Positions 35,927 to 44,046 of a stretch of 64,000 bases of DNA are shown here, one piece after another. Origin of the DNA: Mycolicibacterium duvalii (GTDB lineage: Bacteria; Actinomycetota; Actinomycetes; Mycobacteriales; Mycobacteriaceae). The stretch lies in NCBI RefSeq assembly GCF_010726645.1, contig NZ_AP022563.1:1178001-1242000 (forward strand), written 5' to 3'. Every line of letters begins with the position of its first letter. Position 1 is the stretch's first letter. The notes under the pieces were generated by a model, which searched no databases, was not told the origin of the DNA, and saw nothing but the letters and a program-made list of their open reading frames with translations. The translations under genes were made by a program, and so were the position numbers.

Positions 35927-36543
35927 CACCCGCACCACCGAAGCCCTTCCACCCGCGCACCGCGACACTGGGCGTCGGCACCCAGCTCTACCGCGTCTTC
36001 ACCGCCGCTCCTGAGCGCCGGGCGACGAGTTTCAACCCGGGGTTCGGATCGCCCACGCGCTTCGCCTTTTTCGGCGACCCGCCGGTTCCCGTCCTGTACG
36101 CCGCGGCCACCGAGGAGGCGGCGGTGGCCGAGACGCTGCTCCACGACGTCCCGGCCGCCGGCGGTGTGCTTCCGTACGACGCGTACTCCCGGGCGGTCAT
36201 GGCGCGCCTGGAGGTGGCCCGCCCGCTCACCGTCGCCGTGCTGCACGGACTCGGTCTGCGCAAGCTCAAGGTGACCGCAGCCGAACTGACGGCCAGCGGT
36301 GCCGATACCTATTCCGACACGGCCACCTGGGCGCACGCTGCACACGAGGCCGGGCTCGACGGCCTGGTGTGGATGTCGCGAATGTGCAACGACGCCAAGG
36401 CATATGTGTTCTTCGGAGATCGTTGCGAAGGTGCGTTCATCCAGGACGTCACCTTCGGCCGGCTCTTCGCCACCGGATCCGATCAGCTTTGGCTGATCGA
36501 TCTGTGCGCGCCGTTGCACGTCGATGTCTTGTTGGGGCCGTGA
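35923..36543 (+). CDS. RES-domain toxin (MbcT-like NAD+-degrading enzyme)
   Basis: 206 residues from GTG 35923. The RES triad that names the family is present: Arg24 in QLYRVF, Glu70 in EEAAVAETLLHD and Ser152 in LVWMSRMCNDA. M. tuberculosis MbcT and related RES toxins phosphorolyse or hydrolyse NAD+, depleting it and halting growth until the antitoxin binds. The N-terminus (PKPFHPRTATLGVGTQLYRV) and the closing segment LWLIDLCAPLHVDVLLGP fit the family. With all three key residues intact the toxin is probably active. Confidence 0.87.
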   Translation: MTPAPPKPFHPRTATLGVGTQLYRVFTAAPERRATSFNPGFGSPTRFAFFGDPPVPVLYAAATEEAAVAETLLHDVPAAGGVLPYDAYSRAVMARLEVARPLTVAVLHGLGLRKLKVTAAELTASGADTYSDTATWAHAAHEAGLDGLVWMSRMCNDAKAYVFFGDRCEGAFIQDVTFGRLFATGSDQLWLIDLCAPLHVDVLLGP

Positions 36544-36756
36544 CTGACTCCGGCCTCGACAGCCTCAGGGAACTGCCCGAGCTGGACTCGATGCGGAGCG
36601 CCGAATACCTGCGCATCCCGCCGGTGACCCGGTCTCGGCGCGGGGCTGAGTCGAAGAGGAGCCGCATGCCCCCCGGCACCTGCCAGGGCCCGGGAGTTGA
36701 CGTCTACCTGACCAGAACGTTTCAGCTGCGCAAACGCCACCGTTAGGGTGTCCGGC

Positions 36757-38058
36757 ATGACCGAACAGCTCGACGTCACCCATCGGGACCTCGTCACCGT
36801 CGAGGTGCCGACGCACTGGTACAACCTGGCGGCCGAGCTGGACGAGCCGATCCCGCCGCATCTGCATCCGGGTACGAAGGAACCGGTCGGCCCGGATGAC
36901 CTCGCGCCACTGTTCGCCAGCGGGTTGATCGCGCAGGAGATGGCCACCGACCCCTACATCGAGATCCCGCAGGAGGTGCGGGAGATCTACACGATTTGGC
37001 GTCCGTCACCGCTGATCCGTGCCCGGCGCTTCGAGAAGGTTCTGAACACCGGAGCCCACATCTACGTCAAGTACGAGGGCGTGAGCCCGGTGGGCAGCCA
37101 TAAGACAAACTCCGCGGTGGCGCAGGCCTACTACAACTCCATCGACGGTGTGCGGAAGCTGACCACCGAGACCGGAGCCGGCCAGTGGGGCAGCGCGCTG
37201 TCGTTCGCCGGGGCCCAGTTCGGCCTGGAGATCGAGGTGTGGCAGGTTCGTGCCTCGTATGAGTCGAAGCCGTATCGCGGTCATCTCATCCGGACCTACG
37301 GCGGGACTGTGCACTCAAGCCCGTCGACGCTCACCGAAGCCGGGCGGGCCATCCTGGCCAAGGATCCGGACACCACCGGCAGCCTCGGTATGGCGGTCAG
37401 CGAGGCGGTCGAGGTCGCCGCGGCCGACCCCGAGGCCCGCTACGCGCTGGGCAGCGTGCTCAACCACGTGGTGCTGCATCAAACCGTCATCGGGCAGGAG
37501 GCCGTTGCGCAGCTGGCGTTGGTGGAGCCCGACGGCGCTGATGTCGTATACGGTTGCGCCGGCGGCGGTTCCAACCTCGCCGGACTGTCGTTTCCGTTCC
37601 TGCGGGAGAAGATCCACGGCCGATCGAACCCGCGGATCGTGGCCGCCGAGCCGACCGCTTGCCCGTCGATCACCGAGGGCGAGTACCGCTACGATCACGG
37701 CGACGTGGCGGGGCTGACCCCGCTGCTCAAAATGCACACGCTCGGCATGGACTTCGTGCCTGACCCGATCCACGCCGGCGGGCTGCGCTACCACGGCATG
37801 GCGCCGGCGCTCAGCCACACCGTCGAGCTCGGGCTGGTTGAGGGCGTAGCGATCTCGCAGCACGACGCGTTCGCCGCAGGTGTGCAGTTCGCACGCGCGC
37901 AGGGCATCGTGCCGGCACCGGAGTCGACGCATGCCATCGCGGCGGCGGCCAACCATGTCGCGGACAATCCCCGCGAGCAGGTCGTGGTGATCGGACTGTC
38001 CGGGCACGGCCAGCTCGATCTGCCGGCATACGCGGCGTACCTCGACGGCAAGCTCTGA
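36757..38058 (+). CDS. TrpB2-type tryptophan synthase beta-like PLP enzyme
   Basis: 433 residues from ATG 36757. The PLP Schiff-base Lys is K116 in the motif VGSHKTNSA; the phosphate loop is YGCAGGGSNLAG and the TrpB2-specific N-terminal extension (WYNLAAELDEPIPPHLHPGT) is present. TrpB2 enzymes usually occur without a TrpA partner and condense indole with serine or O-phosphoserine. No other trp gene is nearby, so a salvage role for free indole is more likely than de novo synthesis. Confidence 0.92.
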   Translation: MTEQLDVTHRDLVTVEVPTHWYNLAAELDEPIPPHLHPGTKEPVGPDDLAPLFASGLIAQEMATDPYIEIPQEVREIYTIWRPSPLIRARRFEKVLNTGAHIYVKYEGVSPVGSHKTNSAVAQAYYNSIDGVRKLTTETGAGQWGSALSFAGAQFGLEIEVWQVRASYESKPYRGHLIRTYGGTVHSSPSTLTEAGRAILAKDPDTTGSLGMAVSEAVEVAAADPEARYALGSVLNHVVLHQTVIGQEAVAQLALVEPDGADVVYGCAGGGSNLAGLSFPFLREKIHGRSNPRIVAAEPTACPSITEGEYRYDHGDVAGLTPLLKMHTLGMDFVPDPIHAGGLRYHGMAPALSHTVELGLVEGVAISQHDAFAAGVQFARAQGIVPAPESTHAIAAAANHVADNPREQVVVIGLSGHGQLDLPAYAAYLDGKL

Positions 38059-38119
38059 ACAGGCGGTTTGTGGCCGCGACTATCCTCAACGCCAGGCATT
38101 TCTCGAGGAGGTGAGCCCG

Positions 38120-38659
38120 GTGTTCCGTCTGCGGTCGCGCGACCAGTCCCTCGAGGCGACCCTCAAACAGATCGAACACCGGGTACTCGACGACGTTTAT
38201 CTACCCATCTGGGCGCGGCGCGTGGCGTGGGCGGCGACCACGGTGCTGGTGGTCACCGGGATTACCGCATGGGTGGTAAGCGAGGGTTTACCGTTGGTCG
38301 CATCCGCGCTGGGCGCGGGCGCCGTGATCTGTTCGGTCGTCTCGCTGCGGCGTCGCCGGTTCCGGTGGTCCGTCGCGGCGGCTTACCTGTCCGGGGTGTC
38401 GACGGTCGCCGGGCTCGGCGCGTTCTGGTGGTGCCGTACTAGCTCGGCGGACTCGATCCTGGCGACCTCGTCCGGGGTGTCCGCGGTGGCCGCGGCGGCG
38501 CTGACGGCGGTATGGGTCACGGTGGCGATCACCCCGGTAAAGGATTCGCACCCGCACATGCGGCAGCCGTCGAAACGCAAATGGGGTGTCCGCGAGAGCG
38601 GCGCCACGATCACCTGGCCGCCGCCGAGCGCGGGGCCGTACCGTCCCCGTCAGAAATAG
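38120..38659 (+). CDS. Four-helix membrane protein, unknown function
   Basis: 179 residues from GTG 38120, preceded by a strong site GAGGAGGTGA (38105-38114) that argues against the alternative GTG at 38111. A charged N-terminal segment (RSRDQSLEATLKQIEHRVLDD) is followed by four hydrophobic helices (for example VAWAATTVLVVTGITAWVV and WSVAAAYLSGVSTVAGLGAF) and a basic Pro-rich cytoplasmic tail. No family of known function was recognised. Confidence 0.72.
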   Translation: MFRLRSRDQSLEATLKQIEHRVLDDVYLPIWARRVAWAATTVLVVTGITAWVVSEGLPLVASALGAGAVICSVVSLRRRRFRWSVAAAYLSGVSTVAGLGAFWWCRTSSADSILATSSGVSAVAAAALTAVWVTVAITPVKDSHPHMRQPSKRKWGVRESGATITWPPPSAGPYRPRQK

Positions 38660-38795
38660 TTCGTCACGATGAGTGTTCGCCGGTCAGATACGAACCAGGT
38701 GAAGCCTTCGGAGCGCAGTGCCGACGTCACCACGCGCGCTGTTGTCAGCGTCTTGACAATGCCATCGGTGTGCGGATCTACCCGAGGAGATGCCG

Positions 38796-39137
38796 ATGAC
38801 CGAGTCTGACGCGGCGGGAGCCCCGGTGGTGGAGGTGTACTGGCGACCTGGCTGTCCGTTCTGTCGTGGCTTGCTGCGTTCGCTGCGCAAGTCGGGGCTG
38901 GTGTTGCGGGAGGTCAACATCTGGGAGGATCCGGAGGCCGCGGCGCGAGTTCGGTCGGTGGCGGACGGCAACGAGACAGTCCCGACAGTGTTCATCGATG
39001 AGCTGGCGCTGGTCAATCCGTCGTCGCGCCAGGTGCTGCGCGCCGCCGGAGTGCAGCCTCCGCCGCGGCTGTGGGACAGACTGGGACTGGGTCGGGGGAG
39101 CGGTGGAAGAGAAGCCGCTAGTGGGCGCGAGGGCTGA
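38796..39137 (+). CDS. Mycoredoxin/glutaredoxin-like protein
   Basis: 113 residues from ATG 38796 (GAGGAG at 38784-38789). Thioredoxin fold with redox pair Cys20-Pro-Phe-Cys23 in VYWRPGCPFCRGLLRSL and the cis-Pro strand ETVPTVFIDELALVNPS. Mycoredoxins reduce mixed disulfides with mycothiol. The active site is CPFC rather than the CGYC of Mrx1, so the substrate range may differ. The last 20 bases overlap the convergent DsbD-like gene, whose product is also a thiol-redox protein. Confidence 0.85.
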   Translation: MTESDAAGAPVVEVYWRPGCPFCRGLLRSLRKSGLVLREVNIWEDPEAAARVRSVADGNETVPTVFIDELALVNPSSRQVLRAAGVQPPPRLWDRLGLGRGSGGREAASGREG

Positions 39138-40455
39138 CGCGCAACTGGATGAGCCGGTGCACCAGCACTACGGCGACAGTGGCACCGGCGGCAGCGGCGA
39201 AGACCAGCAAAGAGGTTCCGACGTTGTTCATCAGGGACGGGTTCACCAACATCACCACCGCCAGGCTCACCATCAGCACGCCGCCGATCAACTTGAGCAG
39301 TCGGCCCTGCTTTTCCTCGAGTTTCTTTGCGTGCAGGGTGATCACGGCGCCGCCGAAGATCACGAGCTCATCCAACTGATAGACCAGCATGTAGAGCGCC
39401 AACAGCAACACGAAGACGGCCACGCTGACCTCGCGTGCCGACACGAGGTTCGTCCACAGAACCGGAAAACCTGCGGTGCAGGCGAGTTCGACGAAGGAGA
39501 CGCCGGCCGCCAACAACGCCGTGGCGGCGATCAGCGCCGGCATCGAATCGGCCACGGCAATCACGTCCCGCATCCTGCGGTAGATGCCCGGTTTCCTTGC
39601 CTCCGGAATGGTCAGGGAGACCCCCTTCTTGAACCAGAAGTAGTCCTTGATGTTGATGGCGCCGAAAATCAGGGCAATCAACGCGACGCCGATCCGCACG
39701 GGCAGCGCGAATGTGAGCACCGAGAAGATCGAGAACAGTCCGGCGATGAACAGCGCGTAGAACAGTGCGGTGACGATGATGAAAACCAGGCCGATCACCG
39801 CGATGCTACGGCGGGACCCGGTGCGCAAGGTCAGTGCGAGCAGGATCGAGAGCACCCACAGCGAGCAGGGGTTGAAACCGTCGACCGCCGCCACCAGCAC
39901 CGTGGTCAGCACCAGCGACTGACTCGCGACGTCGACGTCACCCAGGATCGGAAGGCGAATGACGTCGGCGATCGGCGTTTCCGGTGCCGAGGACTCCTCC
40001 GACCTCGGCGCGGCAGGTGCCATGACGCCCGCCCCGGCGTCGGGACAGCCGCTCTCCAGGCACCCGACGATCGCGGACTCGAGTTCGTGCTCCGTCCGTC
40101 CCTCGACGTAACCCACCCAGTGCCGTTCCCCGAGGAAGAACGTGGGCACACCGGTCGGCTCGAATCCGAACTTGACGGCCATATCGCTGAACAGGCGCTG
40201 ATTCTCAACGCTGCCGACCACCTCGAAATCGCGCACCCGAAGAGCCGGGTACCGAGCCTGCAGATCGGCCAGCGCGGGCTTGGCGGCCGCACAGTGCGGA
40301 CACCCTTCACCCCAGAAGAAGTACAGAGTGACCGTGTCGCGCGGCGCCGAGCGCGACTGGGGTGCGTCAGCCAGCGACCCGCCCAGCAGGCCGCACAGAA
40401 GGGCGAGCGCCACGACGAGCGCATGGGCACCGGTGACCGGACGGTGGCGGGCCAT
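39118..40455 (-). CDS. Thioredoxin-like domain fused to DsbD/CcdA-like membrane electron carrier
   Basis: 445 residues from ATG 40455. A signal-anchor (LVVALALLCGLLGGSLA) leads to an extracytoplasmic thioredoxin domain with Cys52-Pro-His-Cys55 (WGEGCPHCAAAKP) and cis-Pro loop TGVPTFFLGE. After a linker come about eight membrane helices with the DsbD/CcdA hallmark DGFNPCSLW and a second half-site helix with Cys (VELACTAGFPVLW). Electrons would pass from cytoplasmic thioredoxin through the membrane Cys pair to the outer domain to keep exported thiols reduced. Start choice is approximate. Confidence 0.82.
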   Translation of the reverse strand: MARHRPVTGAHALVVALALLCGLLGGSLADAPQSRSAPRDTVTLYFFWGEGCPHCAAAKPALADLQARYPALRVRDFEVVGSVENQRLFSDMAVKFGFEPTGVPTFFLGERHWVGYVEGRTEHELESAIVGCLESGCPDAGAGVMAPAAPRSEESSAPETPIADVIRLPILGDVDVASQSLVLTTVLVAAVDGFNPCSLWVLSILLALTLRTGSRRSIAVIGLVFIIVTALFYALFIAGLFSIFSVLTFALPVRIGVALIALIFGAINIKDYFWFKKGVSLTIPEARKPGIYRRMRDVIAVADSMPALIAATALLAAGVSFVELACTAGFPVLWTNLVSAREVSVAVFVLLLALYMLVYQLDELVIFGGAVITLHAKKLEEKQGRLLKLIGGVLMVSLAVVMLVNPSLMNNVGTSLLVFAAAAGATVAVVLVHRLIQLRVSPRAH

Positions 40456-40511
40456 CTGCAAACTGCGCCGCTGCGGCACAGTGCGATGTCCGGCGCCCAC
40501 TATCTCTTCGT

Positions 40512-41837
40512 CTACGGGTTCGCGTTTGGCCGGCGCAGGTGGTCGACGAACCAGTCGCGCGCCAGTTCGGCGACCTGTTCCAGGGTGCCGGGTTCTTCGA
40601 AAAGGTGTGTGGCCCGAGGGACCACCGTGAGTTCGCATCGGCCAGGAATCGCGGCCTGCGCCCGCCGGTTCAGCTCGAGGACCACCTCGTCGCGCCCACC
40701 GACGATCAGCAGTGTCGGCGCCGTGACCTTCGCCAGCGACCGGCCCGCGAGATCCGGTCTACCCCCACGGGACACGACGGCCCCGACCTTCACTCGCGGA
40801 TCGGCCGCCGCCACCAGCGCGGCACCGGCACCGGTGCTCGCGCCGAAGTACCCCACCGGCAGCGACGCGGCGTCGGGCTGCGTGGCCAACCATCCGGTCA
40901 CGTCGACCAGTCGCGACGCCAGCAATTCGATGTCGAAGACGTTGGCGCGGTCGCGTTCTTCGCCCGGCGTGAGCAGGTCGAACAGCAGCGTGGCGAGGCC
41001 GGCGCCGTGCAGCACCTCCGCGACGTAGCGGTTTCGGGGGCTGTGCCGACTGCTTCCGCTGCCATGGGCGAAGACCACTATGCCCCTGGGGCTTTCGGGG
41101 ATGGTCAGGTGTCCCGCCACGGCCACCTGGCCCGCGACCACCTGGACCTCCTCGTCACGCAGCGGCGGGTCTGCGGCGGCCACCGTTTTGCCGACCGACT
41201 CATCCCGGGCGCGATCGAGCAACGCCACCACTTCCTCGTCGGAAGTCTGGGTGAACTTGCGGTAGCCCTGCCCGACGGCGAAGAACGCCGCCGGTGTCTG
41301 CAGGCACAGCACCTCATCGGCATGTCCCGCGAACCGCTCGACAATGTCGTCTGGGCCGATGGGCACCGCCAGCATCACCCGGCTCGCGCCGTGCGCGCGG
41401 GCGACCTGGCATGCCGCCTTGGCCGTCGCACCGGTCGCGATGCCGTCGTCGACGATCACGGCCGTCCGTCCCGTCAACGAGACCCGGTCACGGCCGCGCC
41501 GGAAGCATTCCGCGCGACGCTGTAGTTCGGTCCGCTGCCTGCGTTCGACCCGGTCGATGTCGTTGCCGTCGAGCTGTGCCGCGCGCACGACGTCGTCGTT
41601 GAGCACCCGCACGCCTTCCTCGCCGATGGCGCCGAAGGCCAGCTCCGGCTGGAACGGCACACCGAGCTTGCGAACGACGAGAACGTCAAGCGGTGCCCGC
41701 AATGCTTTGGCGACCTCGAAGGCTACCGGCACTCCGCCGCGCGGCAGGCCGAGGACCACGACATCCTGGCCACGAACATGCGCCAGACGCTGGGCCAACT
41801 GGCGTCCAGCGTCGACGCGGTCGTCGAAGATCTTCAT
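40512..41837 (-). CDS. Phosphoribosyltransferase-alpha/beta hydrolase fusion (Rv0571c-like)
   Basis: 441 residues. Residues 1-215 are a type I phosphoribosyltransferase with PRPP motif AVIVDDGIATGAT (about 126-138) and LGLPRGGVPVAFEVA. Residues ~230-441 are a dienelactone-hydrolase-like alpha/beta hydrolase with oxyanion region FAHGSGSSRHSPRNR, nucleophile Ser334 in FGASTGAGAA, acid in GGRDEVV and His in RATHLFEEPG. The arrangement and length match M. tuberculosis Rv0571c (DosR regulon). Reaction unknown. The 101 bases upstream contain several GGTCC/GGGACC half-sites. Confidence 0.88.
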   Translation of the reverse strand: MKIFDDRVDAGRQLAQRLAHVRGQDVVVLGLPRGGVPVAFEVAKALRAPLDVLVVRKLGVPFQPELAFGAIGEEGVRVLNDDVVRAAQLDGNDIDRVERRQRTELQRRAECFRRGRDRVSLTGRTAVIVDDGIATGATAKAACQVARAHGASRVMLAVPIGPDDIVERFAGHADEVLCLQTPAAFFAVGQGYRKFTQTSDEEVVALLDRARDESVGKTVAAADPPLRDEEVQVVAGQVAVAGHLTIPESPRGIVVFAHGSGSSRHSPRNRYVAEVLHGAGLATLLFDLLTPGEERDRANVFDIELLASRLVDVTGWLATQPDAASLPVGYFGASTGAGAALVAAADPRVKVGAVVSRGGRPDLAGRSLAKVTAPTLLIVGGRDEVVLELNRRAQAAIPGRCELTVVPRATHLFEEPGTLEQVAELARDWFVDHLRRPNANP

Positions 41838-41938
41838 AACCCCAAGGCTTACGGACTTGATGTCGTCCTGATACGGGAAAAGGTCCCTGACCCGATCGAC
41901 TACAGCCCCGACCTTTCGGTCCGTTTAGGTCCCTTTTT

Positions 41939-42238
41939 CTATCGACTGTCGGTGTGCTGCCCGTCGGTGAGCCGGACGACGTAGGTGCGGTCGGCCTTGT
42001 GATACTCGACCGTGCCGCCCTCGACGATCATCCCGATCAGCTCGTTGCCGTCCTCGAAGAAGTACGCGTTCTCTGTGCGGCCCAGGGAATCGAGGTGACA
42101 CCCCGGCAGAATCTCCACGCGCCTGTCGGGATCGGCGGTGAGGACCACGATCCGTGCGCCCGGTTCTTCGGGTTTCGCGGCCTGCTTCATGACGGCCTTC
42201 TTCTCGGGTTTCTCGCGTCTGACCGAGCGCTGAGCCAT
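41939..42238 (-). CDS. Small basic hypothetical protein
   Basis: 99 residues from ATG 42238. A Lys/Arg-rich N-terminus (MAQRSVRREKPEKKAVMKQ) precedes a compact beta-rich segment (ARIVVLTADPDRRVEILPG, then YFFEDGNELIGMIVEGGTVEYHKADRTYVVRL). Located 101 bases upstream of the phosphoribosyltransferase-hydrolase gene and in the same direction, so co-regulation is possible. No family was recognised. Confidence 0.6.
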   Translation of the reverse strand: MAQRSVRREKPEKKAVMKQAAKPEEPGARIVVLTADPDRRVEILPGCHLDSLGRTENAYFFEDGNELIGMIVEGGTVEYHKADRTYVVRLTDGQHTDSR

Positions 42239-42361
42239 ATGTGTCACCGTCCTCTGGTCGATCGCTCGACCACCGCTGAGCCTCTCACTATCGAGGCTGG
42301 CCCGACTACAGGATCGACGTCTGTCGGCGCCCTGGTCAGCTGGCGAAAGGCCCTGTTCTCG

Positions 42362-42398
42362 GGGACCTTTGACCATAGTTGGCGGGACTTTCGACTCC
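42362..42398. promoter_or_regulatory. Two DosR-box-like sequences
   Basis: GGGACCTTTGACC (42362-42374) and GGGACTTTCGACTCC (42384-42398) lie 22 bases apart (start to start). The second has a perfect GGGACTTT half-site of the DosR consensus (GGGACTWWAGTCCC) and a degenerate second half. DosR promoters often carry two such boxes. They precede the decayed acyltransferase and lie 124 bases or more upstream of the divergent small gene. Identification is by pattern only. Confidence 0.35.
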
Positions 42399-42900
42399 GC
42401 GTATGTCACCTGCCGCGACATGATCTGCCGCGCCGCCGGCCGAGAGATCTATGAACGCGGCAGCATCGGCGCCCGACCGCGGCCACTGTGGTGGGAGCTG
42501 GCTCGTATCCGGCTGCGCGGAACCGTTCCGTCGCTGCGCCGCGCCCGGCGCGCTGTGGCCGCCGTCACGTTCGCGGCCTCTGCGTCGACGGTAATCGGGA
42601 TGCTCGCGGTGCCGGTGCTCATCCAGCTGCTGGTGATACCGCGGTTGCGTTGGCGCTGGTATATCGCCTGCGGAGCGGTCCGGCTTCTGGCCGGCCTGAC
42701 CGGAAGGGTGATTTCTGTGCACAATCTCGATCGACTGCCCCAAGAGCCTGCGATCGTCGTGGCCAACCATTCGAGCTGGCTGGACGGTCTCTCGCTTCTC
42801 GCTTGCCGGGGTGATGCCGTCCTCGTTCCACTTAGTTGCCGGTGAAGTGCTCCAGCACGAGCGGCTGACGGGTTTTGCATTCATCACGTTGACGGTTTGA
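42369..42900 (+). pseudogene. Decayed PlsC-type acyltransferase
   Basis: The frame from about 42369 (a plausible ATG start is 42420) encodes a 1-acylglycerol-phosphate acyltransferase N-terminus with the motif NHSSWLDG (the family H-x4-D catalytic signature). It then stops at 42845, in the middle of the domain. A neighbouring frame continues the family sequence (FHLVAGEVLQHERLTGFAF), ending at 42900, so at least one frameshift lies near 42810-42835. The remaining two thirds of the domain (FPEGT region) are not intact downstream. The gene lies just outside the left boundary element of the catabolic block. Confidence 0.7.
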
Positions 42901-43590
42901 TGCTGCGGACAGGCCAAGAGCCAGGAGGGGGCGGTCTTCCTTTCAGGCGGGCTCCGACACTGCCGATGCCGCCCAGGTCGATGGATCCAGCGCCCGATTC
43001 ATTTATTCTGATGCTCCTGGATATGGACTCTGAGAAAGTTCCGGAACGCGAGGTGGACATCCGGACAGGGCCTCTGGTTTTCCCGGACTACTCTCCTTAG
43101 CTTGCGGATAGGACACCAGCAGTGTCCGATCCGGAACTAGTAGAGGGTGCGGGGGAGGCTGACCTGCGCACTCTCATCTGGTTACGGACAGCACCCGGTC
43201 AATAAATCCGCAACAGTGCGAGAGCGCCGGACGGTATCCAGGAAGACTTGATAGTGCCGGAGGGACGGTTGCCGCCGTGGGGTTTGCAGTCCGCCTTCCC
43301 CGTCACGTCCGCGGTGAGCAGCCGAAGGGCCGAACGTCCTTTGATCACCGCCTGAAAGTGGGGCTCCGCTTCCGTGACGTGCAGGCTTGGACAGAGTCTC
43401 GGCGCTGGCTTGCCACCCTGGGACTCAACGTGGCCGTAGTCTCGTGCCTGTGGGAATCCGGGCGTCAATACCGCCCGGCGGACCTGGCAATATAGGTCGA
43501 AGGCGGCATCCGTCAGCGACTGAATACATTTGGTGGACAGCCCTTCTGTTCTTCAGTACTCGTGGTGCGCCCGAAGGTAAAGTGAGTCGG
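42901..43590. other. Non-coding stretch with boundary element, left of the catabolic block
   Basis: About 690 bases without a convincing gene. The first ~120 bases may be remnants of the decayed acyltransferase. 43062-43141 holds the boundary element that recurs at 57864-57920. 43142-43590 shows no recognised domain in any frame and no clear terminator. The last bases carry the ribosome binding site of the VOC gene (GAAGG near 43573). Confidence 0.55.
43062..43141 (+). repeat. Left boundary element (related copy at 57864-57920)
   Basis: Contains CGGACAG (43062-43068), then GGTTTTCCCGGACTACTC (43076-43093), a degenerate TTGCGGATAGGACA (43102-43115) and TGTCCGATCCGGAACTAGT (43123-43141). The second block matches the right element in direct orientation (17/18), the last one in inverted orientation (19/19). 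The mixture of short direct and inverted copies of CGGACA resembles tyrosine-recombinase or IS-end binding sites. Confidence 0.65.
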
Positions 43591-44040
43591 GTGTCCGAAC
43601 TTTCATCATTCAATCACGTCGGCATCTGCGTTCGGGATCGTCATGTCGCGCAGCGTTTTTACGAAGGCGTGTTCGGGTTCGAGTTCTGGTGGGAGTTGGA
43701 TCCGCCCGATGACGGCACAGCTCAACTCCTGCAACTGGAACCGCCCGTCGGCGCGCACGCCACCTATCTCGTTCGTGACGGTCTGGTCCTGGAGCTGATC
43801 AGTTATGCCCACCGTCAGCCCCGCAGAGAAATCGTGCGGGTCATGGATGAACTGGGCCTGACCCACATCTCGCTGTCGGTGCCGGACATGGCGCACACGT
43901 TGGCGTTGGTGCCGCAGTTCGGTGGCGCGGTCGAAGATCAGACGGTTACAGCGCGCTCGGCGATGGTGCGAGATCCCGATGGCCAACTGCTGGAATTGCT
44001 GACCATGGATTGGCTCAACGCACTTCCACCGCGGCCCTGA
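43591..44040 (+). CDS. VOC family (glyoxalase/dioxygenase-like) protein
   Basis: 149 residues from GTG 43591 (GAAGG about ten bases upstream; GTG 43582 is an alternative). Two VOC modules: FNHVGICVRDRHVAQRFYEGVFGFEFWW and LTHISLSVPDMAHTLALVPQFGG, closing with VRDPDGQLLELL, whose Glu can serve as a metal ligand along with the two His at module starts (NHVG, THIS). A metal-dependent enzyme is therefore plausible. It is the first gene inside the catabolic block, convergent with the acyl-CoA ligase operon (6-base gap). Confidence 0.85.
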   Translation: MSELSSFNHVGICVRDRHVAQRFYEGVFGFEFWWELDPPDDGTAQLLQLEPPVGAHATYLVRDGLVLELISYAHRQPRREIVRVMDELGLTHISLSVPDMAHTLALVPQFGGAVEDQTVTARSAMVRDPDGQLLELLTMDWLNALPPRP

Positions 44041-44046
44041 CCGGCG

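Noticed and set aside
38866..41028. A 720-codon open frame on the plus strand opposite the DsbD-like and hydrolase fusion genes
   Set aside because: Antisense shadow of genes with clear CPHC, NPC and PRPP motifs; no signal, domain or plausible composition.
41875..41934. DosR box directly upstream of the phosphoribosyltransferase-hydrolase gene
   Set aside because: GGGAAAAGGTCCC and neighbouring GGTCC motifs do not fit the 14-base DosR core spacing; kept only as half-sites in the combined finding.
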